Assembly (NCBI GenBank): GCA_002469895.1
Contig: DKOA01000067.1
Span: 1 to 5,862 of the forward strand
Length of the DNA stretch: 5,862 nt
DNA from: Opitutia bacterium UBA7374
GTDB taxonomy: Bacteria; Verrucomicrobiota; Verrucomicrobiia; Opitutales; Coraliomargaritaceae
Direction of reading: 5' to 3'
Shown one piece after another: positions 1-5,862 of this stretch (the first letter of the stretch is position 1; the number at the start of each line of letters is the position of its first letter). The notes under the pieces were generated by a model. The model had not been told where the DNA came from, did not search any database, and saw only the letters and a program-made list of their open reading frames with translations. A program made the translations under genes and the position numbers.

Positions 1-16
1 AAAAAAGTAAAAAAAA
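1..16 (-). terminator. U-rich tract after tRNA-Phe, probable terminator
   Basis: Reading on the minus strand, the tRNA CCA end is followed after one base by eight T residues, then AC, then six more T residues running off the window. No separate hairpin is visible between the CCA end and the T run. Termination would have to use the tRNA's own folded 3' half, or a hairpin outside the window. It is a candidate from base composition and position only. Confidence 0.35.
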
Positions 17-17
17 G

Positions 18-95
<78 letters not shown>

Positions 96-110
96 CCAAA
101 GGAACGCAGA

Positions 111-139
111 AGTAAGCGGTTCACCTTCCCATGCGTCAA
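111..139 (-). promoter_or_regulatory. Candidate sigma70-type promoter of tRNA-Phe
   Basis: On the minus strand, TTGACG (plus 134-139, five of six matches to TTGACA) is followed after 17 bases by CTTACT (plus 111-116, three of six matches to TATAAT). Transcription would start about ten bases before the mature tRNA 5' end at 93. The -35 box is good and the -10 box weak. Location in the 68-bp gap between the tsaD stop and the tRNA supports it, but the tRNA could also be read through from tsaD. Confidence 0.35.
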
Positions 140-156
140 CCCGCTTTTTCTATTTT
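115..156 (+). terminator. Candidate plus-strand hairpin plus T-tract
   Basis: AGCGGTT (115-121) and AACCCGCT (138-145) form an inverted repeat: five solid base pairs, one bulged C and two A-T pairs around a 16-nt loop. The T-rich run CTTTTTCTATTTTT follows directly (144-157). In plus orientation this resembles an intrinsic terminator that would stop transcripts entering from the left before they run antisense through tsaD. It overlaps the proposed minus-strand tRNA promoter, so the inverted repeat could serve another purpose. The long loop keeps confidence low. Confidence 0.3.
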
Positions 157-161
157 TGCAA

Positions 162-1196
162 TCAGCCCAAACGTAAGGCTGGCCTTACTTCTAATGGGCT
201 GTTTGCCCTCTCCACCGAGCCCGCCTGCGGATCTAAATAAGCGGCAAAGGCGATCATCGCCGCATTATCTCCAGTATGTTGCGGTTGAGCGAGAAGACAA
301 GGCATGCCATAGCGCCCGGCCAGTCGCTCCATGGCTGAGCGCAAAGCACGGTTATTGGAGACTCCACCGGACAGCCCAAGGCTCCGGTAGCTTCCGGCAG
401 CCAATAAATGACGTGTCTTGCCGCACAATTGATCGATGACAGCGCCCTGATAAGAAGCGCAGATATCCGGCATGGCCGCCTCCAGTGAGGCATCGTCCAT
501 TTTCTCAGCACGATAGCGCAAGCTGGTCTTCAGTCCGGAAAAGCTAAACCGGTTCTGGTTACGCGGAGCGATTGCCTTGGGGAAATCGTAGGCCTGCGGA
601 TTGCCCCTCAGAGCCAATTTTTCCACCAGAGGCCCACCCGGATAGGGCAAGCCGAGGAGCTTGGCTCCTTTATCCAAAGCCTCTCCCGCTGCATCATCGA
701 CGGTCTCCGCTAAAACTGTAATCTGGCCCGCTTCACAGATGGAAAACAGGAGCGTATTACCACCCGAAACAATCAATCCTAAATGCGGCAGGCAATCCTT
801 GTAGGCGGCAGCAAAGCCCTGTGGATTGGCAGCGTGCAGCGAGATGAAGGGAGAATAGGCATGCCCGAGCAAGTGATTGACCCCGATTACCGGAATCTCC
901 CAGGCCAGAGCTAAACTTTTGGCAAAGGCCATCCCCAAAGCAAGACAGCCCGCCAAACCGGGACCGTGCGTCACGGCAATCTGTTCTATCTGATCGCGCT
1001 GCTCAATGATGCCGGAAGCATCCAGCAAAGGCAGAAAATTCTTCAAATGCTCACGACTCGCCAAATCGGGCACCACGCCGCCATATTCCCTGTGTAAATC
1101 AATCTGGCTATGGACCCATTCGCCGACAACTCCGCGCTCCGAATCAAACAGAGCGAGCGCAGATTCATCACAGGAACTTTCTACAGCTAAAAGCAT
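162..1196 (-). CDS. tsaD: TsaD, tRNA N6-adenosine threonylcarbamoyltransferase
   Basis: This cytoplasmic Kae1/TsaD-family enzyme transfers threonylcarbamoyl from its AMP ester (made by TsaC/Sua5) to A37 of ANN-decoding tRNAs, giving t6A; in bacteria it works with TsaB and TsaE. The 344-residue length is normal. Landmarks: the N-terminal ESSCDES (6-12), the metal-binding HxxxH in HLLGH (108-112), SGGNT (144-148), DAAGEALDKGAKLLG (168-182) with YPGG (185-188), FSFSGLKTS (217-225), GGVSNN (277-282) and TGDNAA (308-313), whose Asp310 is the third metal ligand. SGGNT carries Asn where many bacterial members have His. The ATG start begins right at the conserved N-terminal strand. An AGGA sits four bases before it and overlaps the stop codon of the small upstream frame, suggesting coupled translation. 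The C-terminus (VRPALRLG) departs from the family's frequent VRPRWPL-like ending, without functional consequence that I can see. Confidence 0.97.
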   Translation of the reverse strand: MLLAVESSCDESALALFDSERGVVGEWVHSQIDLHREYGGVVPDLASREHLKNFLPLLDASGIIEQRDQIEQIAVTHGPGLAGCLALGMAFAKSLALAWEIPVIGVNHLLGHAYSPFISLHAANPQGFAAAYKDCLPHLGLIVSGGNTLLFSICEAGQITVLAETVDDAAGEALDKGAKLLGLPYPGGPLVEKLALRGNPQAYDFPKAIAPRNQNRFSFSGLKTSLRYRAEKMDDASLEAAMPDICASYQGAVIDQLCGKTRHLLAAGSYRSLGLSGGVSNNRALRSAMERLAGRYGMPCLLAQPQHTGDNAAMIAFAAYLDPQAGSVERANSPLEVRPALRLG

Positions 1197-1202
1197 ACGA
1201 TC

Positions 1203-1355
1203 CTAAGCCCTAGCTATTTCCAAAAGCTCGGCGATGCAAAAACTAGCGTTCTTCAACTTCTCGGCTAGCATTTCTCTGCTCGAGACGACTGGCCCAGCCG
1301 GTTTGATGCACCTCAATTTATTGGCGATTCGGCCTATTTTTGATTCCGTATCCAT
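1203..1355 (-). CDS. Small hypothetical protein (50 aa) directly upstream of tsaD
   Basis: An ATG frame on the minus strand encodes 50 residues, starting MDTESKIGRIANKL and ending CIAELLEIARA before a TAG stop. The gap to the tsaD ATG is six bases, and the stop codon forms part of an AGGA motif in front of tsaD, so the two frames look translationally coupled. The protein is soluble in character, with many Lys, Arg and Glu, two Cys (16 and 40), and a C-terminal half (about 27-50) likely to form one amphipathic helix. There is no signal peptide or membrane segment. An AGG abuts its ATG, too close for a proper Shine-Dalgarno. I do not recognise the family. Length alone does not prove coding; it otherwise fills the 209-bp gap between tsaD and the divergent methyltransferase. 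It could be a regulator, a small partner protein or a chance frame. Confidence 0.45.
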   Translation of the reverse strand: MDTESKIGRIANKLRCIKPAGPVVSSREMLAEKLKNASFCIAELLEIARA

Positions 1356-1405
1356 CCTAAAGTTTTTTTCTGGTTTTCATTCCGGCCTATCTACGTTCAT
1401 CTCTG

Positions 1406-2422
1406 ATGCATCCTCTCCGCATGAATACGGAAAAAAACATACAAAGCATCCTCTTCGAGAAAGCCCGAAACGAGCCGATCTCTTTCCGTGACTTCATCGA
1501 AATAGCCCTCTATGCCGATGATTTTGGCTATTATCGGCGTCAACAATCGCGGGTTGGTCGCAGTCCCGATCGTGATTTCTACACTGCTGAAAGTCTGGGC
1601 CGGGTTTTTTCTGAACTCATTGTCGATGCCTCTAAGAAACTGCTCGGCACGGAACGAGCCAGCCACAGCCGTTTTATTGAGATTGCTGCTGAACCGGGTC
1701 GTAGTCTGATCGATCGACTGGCTTCGCCGAGCCCATTTCAATCCTCTGAAGTTATTCGTCTGGGTGACCGCATTGAAGTAACCGGATCTGTCGTACTCTT
1801 TGCCAATGAATGGCTCGACGCACGCCCCTTTCACCGGCTGCGCTTTGAAAACGGTAGATGGAGAGAACGTGGCGTTTACCTAAGTGATCCGGGTATTCTT
1901 AAAGAAACACTTCTTGAGACACTGACACCACCGGTAGCGGCACAGGTAGATCGATTGCCAGCAAATGCACCGGAAGGCTATGAACTGGATTGGCCTCTGG
2001 AAGCTGAAGAATGCCTGAGCCAGCTCCTCTCTCAGGATTGGAACGGACTCCTGCTTCTCTTTGACTACGGAAAAAGCTGGAAAGCGCTCCTCGAAGACTG
2101 CCCTGCCGGAACCGCACGATGCTACCAGCATCATGTGCAGTCCAATAATCTACTCGAATCCCCCGGAGAAAAAGATATCACCTGCGATCTCTGCTGGGAT
2201 CCCTTGGTTAATCAACTAAAAGCAACCGGCTGTGTTCATATAAACCTCGAGAGTCAGGAATCCTTCTTTGTCCGCCGTGCTGCAAATGCCGCCCAGAAGA
2301 TTGTTCAAAAAGCCACCACCGGAGGTTTTAATACGGATCGCCAAACGCTTATGGAACTGATTCACCCCGCCCATATGGGTCAGCGTTTCCAGGCTCTTTG
2401 GGCCATCCGGGAAGAGAAATAA
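1406..2422 (+). CDS. MidA/NDUFAF7-family SAM-dependent methyltransferase (COG1565), divergent
   Basis: This is a class I methyltransferase related to MidA and mitochondrial NDUFAF7; the mitochondrial protein dimethylates an arginine of complex I subunit NDUFS2. The bacterial substrate is unknown. Visible family marks: ISFRDFIEIALY followed by GYY (25-43), the GR...DFYTAESLGRVFSEL block (51-71), ANEWLDARPFHRL (133-145) with WRERGVY (152-158), the LLLLFDYG strand (215-222), the YQHH...SPGEKDIT region (240-259), and MGQRFQALWAIR (324-335) near the end. The SAM-binding motif I is altered: family members usually have an ELGPGRG-like loop, whereas here it reads IEIAAEPGRSL (91-101) and lacks two of the glycines. 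At 338 residues it is on the short side. Met6 (base 1421) is an alternative start; neither ATG has a Shine-Dalgarno. It diverges from the small ORF/tsaD and converges on the HAD phosphatase gene. Confidence 0.85.
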   Translation: MHPLRMNTEKNIQSILFEKARNEPISFRDFIEIALYADDFGYYRRQQSRVGRSPDRDFYTAESLGRVFSELIVDASKKLLGTERASHSRFIEIAAEPGRSLIDRLASPSPFQSSEVIRLGDRIEVTGSVVLFANEWLDARPFHRLRFENGRWRERGVYLSDPGILKETLLETLTPPVAAQVDRLPANAPEGYELDWPLEAEECLSQLLSQDWNGLLLLFDYGKSWKALLEDCPAGTARCYQHHVQSNNLLESPGEKDITCDLCWDPLVNQLKATGCVHINLESQESFFVRRAANAAQKIVQKATTGGFNTDRQTLMELIHPAHMGQRFQALWAIREEK

Positions 2423-2475
2423 AAGACACCAGTACCCCGGATCTATCTGGGGAAAACACGACGCCAGTCTTTTTT
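2421..2475. terminator. Composite hairpin at convergent gene ends, candidate bidirectional terminator
   Basis: The outer arms AAAAGAC (2421-2427) and GTCTTTT (2467-2473) are perfectly complementary. Inside them CCCCGG (2435-2440) pairs with CTGGGG (2447-2452) through one G-U pair and a six-base loop. The plus strand ends in six T residues (2470-2475). The minus strand ends in TTTTATTT, which overlaps the methyltransferase stop region. The structure spans the 20-bp gap between two convergent genes and runs into the coding end of the HAD gene. The internal loop between the two stems is large and uneven, so this is a plausible rather than textbook terminator. Confidence 0.4.
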
Positions 2476-3420
2476 CATATCAACGAGAATCCAATCCCGC
2501 TCAGCAGCTTCATCCAGTCCACGGTTCAGGCTACCAACATGCGATTCACGATCGTAGGCCCATTCCCGTTTTTCATCTGTATGATGAACTAGCAAGCCCA
2601 GACGGGGGCCTTCGCCGGCAGTGACCCATTCCAGCATTTGAAAGTCCCCGTCTGAGTTGCCGAAAGCCATTACCGGGCGACGACCGATATGCTCAAGAAT
2701 ACCCACCGGCTTACCCGCCTTATCATTGATAAAACCCAATTCCGCTTTGCGATGAAAAACCGGTTCCCCATTGACCAGGGTATAGTCGGCACGCACCCGG
2801 GATCCGATCACTTGCTCGGGAGGGATCCCGTAGACCGCCTCAGAGAATACGCGCATGAAGTCGATCCCGCCTCCGGAAACGATGAAGGTTTTAAAATTAT
2901 TGGCCCGCAAATAGTCCAATAATTCCAACATCGGCTGATACACCATCTCAGTGTAGGCACGACCCGTCGTTGGATGCGTAGCGGAGGCTAACCAATCGCC
3001 CACCATATCTTGAAAACCTTTGGTGGTCATGCCCGAATGACTCGCCAATACCAGTTTAATCAAAGCCTCTTCGCCATCATGCAAAGCTCCCTCAATATCG
3101 CCCTTGAGAATTGAAGCATAAGGCTCCTCCGTCTGCCACTCGGGATGCTCGGGAGCCATCGATCGAATCTGGTCAAAAGCAAAGAGTGCCTGAAAATAGA
3201 GTGGTTTTTCCGCCCAAAGTGTCCCGTCATTATCAAAAACCGCAATACGCTCGGATTCCGGGATAAAACCATCGTTTTCAGGATCTACGGCCGTCTCGAC
3301 AAATTCTATAATCGCTTGCTTGGAGGAGCCGTTCTTCCAAGAGTTCAACGCTTTGGCCGATAGGTATACTTGCGTCGTTAAAAGGAGAAAGAGAGTCAGC
3401 AGGTAGTGTTTAATTTTCAT
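2443..3420 (-). CDS. Exported HAD-superfamily phosphatase
   Basis: A 325-residue protein with an N-terminal signal peptide: KIK, then a hydrophobic core (about 6-20), then a likely cleavage site after LSA (20-22). There is no lipobox Cys, so the mature protein is probably periplasmic. The HAD catalytic motifs are in order. Motif I is FDNDGT (62-67), with nucleophile Asp63 and acid/base Asp65. Motif II is VSGGG (181-185) with Ser182. A motif III Lys lies in HRKAELGFINDKAGK (223-237). Motif IV is GNSDGDF (254-260) with Asp257 and Asp259 for Mg2+. A helical cap fills about 70-170, as in phosphoserine-phosphatase-like (SerB/COG0560) enzymes. The substrate is not predictable; a phosphomonoester is expected from the family. 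It is the last gene of the asd cluster, 33 bp after the membrane protein gene, with no clear promoter of its own. Confidence 0.9.
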   Translation of the reverse strand: MKIKHYLLTLFLLLTTQVYLSAKALNSWKNGSSKQAIIEFVETAVDPENDGFIPESERIAVFDNDGTLWAEKPLYFQALFAFDQIRSMAPEHPEWQTEEPYASILKGDIEGALHDGEEALIKLVLASHSGMTTKGFQDMVGDWLASATHPTTGRAYTEMVYQPMLELLDYLRANNFKTFIVSGGGIDFMRVFSEAVYGIPPEQVIGSRVRADYTLVNGEPVFHRKAELGFINDKAGKPVGILEHIGRRPVMAFGNSDGDFQMLEWVTAGEGPRLGLLVHHTDEKREWAYDRESHVGSLNRGLDEAAERDWILVDMKKDWRRVFPR

Positions 3421-3453
3421 AGCATTTCTAGAATTAAGGGAACAAAAACAAGT

Positions 3454-3881
3454 TTACCACCAGCCGACAAGAAAAATAATCGTCCAAAGAATTGTCCGGG
3501 GCCAGTTCGTCAAAACGAGGCGTTGCAGAACCGTTCTGTCCCCGCGTCCCTGCTCAATCCTCCGGTGACACGGTACGGAAAAGACGGCTGTAGAAATCCA
3601 GACAGCGAGCACAAGACTACCGGAGATCAGATCAACGGGACGCCCGAAAAGGACAACCTGTAAAAGAATAACAGCGACTTGTAGGAGCATGAGCGGCCCC
3701 ACGATACTGCCGATCGCCGGCATATAGCGTGCATGCCACGCTTGTAGGCGATCTTCATGAATCTCCAAGAAGCTGGGATAAACGATGCGCTGTACCATCC
3801 AAATAAGGACCAACAAGCCGCCATCGATAACCGTGCGCAATCGTGGCAGAAGAACAGCCAACGCCTCTGGATCCAATTCAC

Positions 3882-3885
<4 letters not shown>
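3454..3885 (-). CDS. Conserved four-helix integral membrane protein, function unknown
   Basis: A 143-residue protein with four predicted transmembrane helices, at about 17-35, 58-80, 84-105 and 127-143; the chain ends inside or just after the last one. Polar signatures stand out: QRIVYP after helix 1 (32-37), WHARYMPAIG before helix 2 (50-59), WISTAVFSVPCH at the end of helix 3 (96-107), and TNWPRT opening helix 4 (126-131). The YP, P-x-H and NW-x-RT pattern reminds me of a widespread but uncharacterised family of small bacterial membrane proteins; I cannot name it with certainty. The start is GTG, overlapping the asd stop as GTGA, which implies coupled translation; no better ATG exists in this frame. 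The next gene, the HAD phosphatase, follows after 33 bp. A role in metabolite transport or membrane redox chemistry is possible, but nothing in the sequence shows it. Confidence 0.85.
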
Positions 3886-5443
<1,558 letters not shown>

Positions 5444-5486
5444 AACTTTTCACTGCTAACTACGATCCTCTAGAGTAGACCAACCA

Positions 5487-5862
5487 ATGAATCGAAATTT
5501 CCTTACCCTGCTCGGCCTTTCTTGGGGCCTCAGTATAGCTGTTGCATTTTACTTCGGCCGCTCGGCTGCAAATCAATCCAGTGGTATTGAAGCAGAACGA
5601 CCCATCAAAACCTCATCGCAGTCTCTGGCCGATCCGAAGACAACCGACAGACCTGCGGAACTGGCAGGAACAGAATCCATGGCAGACCTTCCGGAAACAG
5701 AAGAACCAGTAGAGACGGATCCGATCGCACTACGGGAAAGCATCCTGTCGAATATAGTCGATCTGTCTAACAACCCTCAGTTAGCCGATACTCTACGCAA
5801 ACAACTTGCGGAACTGGCTAAAACCAGTCCAATTGAAGCCCTAGAACTGAGCAGTCAAATCC
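5487..5862 (+). CDS. Membrane-anchored hypothetical protein, 3' end outside the window
   Basis: An ATG frame stays open for 125 codons to the window edge. Residues 5-24 form one hydrophobic segment (FLTLLGLSWGLSIAVAFYFG) that can act as a signal anchor; no lipobox is seen. A low-complexity linker rich in Ser, Thr, Glu, Pro and Asp follows (about 26-80). Then a helical region begins (ALRESIL, about 81 onward), with LRKQLAELAKTSPIEALELSSQ (103-124). The SPIEALEL stretch recalls helical repeat proteins of Verrucomicrobiota and Planctomycetota with DPxxAL-type repeats, but one possible unit is not enough to assign a family. It lies 43 bp after the L,D-transpeptidase gene on the same strand without a terminator between, so they may be co-transcribed. 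No Shine-Dalgarno is evident at usual spacing. Confidence 0.75.
   Translation, partial: MNRNFLTLLGLSWGLSIAVAFYFGRSAANQSSGIEAERPIKTSSQSLADPKTTDRPAELAGTESMADLPETEEPVETDPIALRESILSNIVDLSNNPQLADTLRKQLAELAKTSPIEALELSSQI

Noticed and set aside
173..188. Perfect inverted repeat GTAAGGC-TG-GCCTTAC
   Set aside because: It sits inside the last codons of tsaD with a two-base loop and no following T run, so a terminator role is not supported.
131..439. Plus-strand open frame of 102 residues
   Set aside because: It lies antisense to the well-conserved end of tsaD, has no family-like motifs and begins in the tRNA/tsaD spacer; it is a shadow frame.
1234..1491. Plus-strand open frame of 85 residues across the tsaD upstream region
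   Set aside because: It is antisense to the small ORF before tsaD and overlaps the methyltransferase start in another frame; its composition is not protein-like enough to prefer it.
1397..1834. Minus-strand open frame of 145 residues
   Set aside because: It is antisense to the N-terminal half of the methyltransferase, whose motifs are clear in the plus frame.
5469..5476. CTCTAGAG palindrome between the L,D-transpeptidase and the anchored protein
   Set aside because: An isolated 8-bp palindrome with no loop, T run or second copy is expected by chance.

Overview
The window looks like an ordinary, gene-dense bacterial chromosome segment of roughly 50% GC. It carries housekeeping genes with short intergenic gaps and no sign of a mobile element, CRISPR array or phage. 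Few start codons have a recognisable Shine-Dalgarno sequence, and several proteins (the shortened MidA-type methyltransferase, the PxH/NWxRT membrane protein, the anchored protein with an acidic linker) look to me like Verrucomicrobiota, perhaps Opitutae/Puniceicoccales. That placement is an impression from protein style, not a measured result.

Layout, left to right. (1) A minus-strand tRNA-Phe(GAA) lies at the left edge, with a U-rich tract after its CCA end and unusual mismatches in its acceptor stem. (2) tsaD, for the universal t6A tRNA modification, is on the minus strand. Six bases upstream of it is an open frame for a 50-residue protein, probably its operon partner. (3) Divergent from these is a plus-strand MidA/NDUFAF7-family methyltransferase with a degenerate SAM motif. 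(4) It converges on a minus-strand cluster, which in transcription order is asd (aspartate-semialdehyde dehydrogenase), a four-helix membrane protein overlapping asd by GTGA, and an exported HAD-superfamily phosphatase. A composite hairpin with T-tracts on both sides sits at the convergent junction. (5) Divergent from asd, with start codons overlapping by 7 bp, is a plus-strand L,D-transpeptidase. (6) The window ends inside an unrecognised membrane-anchored protein.

Functional links. Asd supplies the branch that makes diaminopimelate, and L,D-transpeptidases usually cross-link diaminopimelate residues in peptidoglycan, so the divergent asd/ldt pair has a plausible shared cell-wall theme. tsaD and tRNA-Phe are neighbours, but tRNA-Phe is not a t6A substrate, so that adjacency is probably incidental.

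I see no strong case for a new multi-gene system. The best leads are the small gene before tsaD, the tRNA-Phe acceptor mismatches, the overlapping divergent asd/ldt starts, and an L,D-transpeptidase with a variant active site and no visible export signal.
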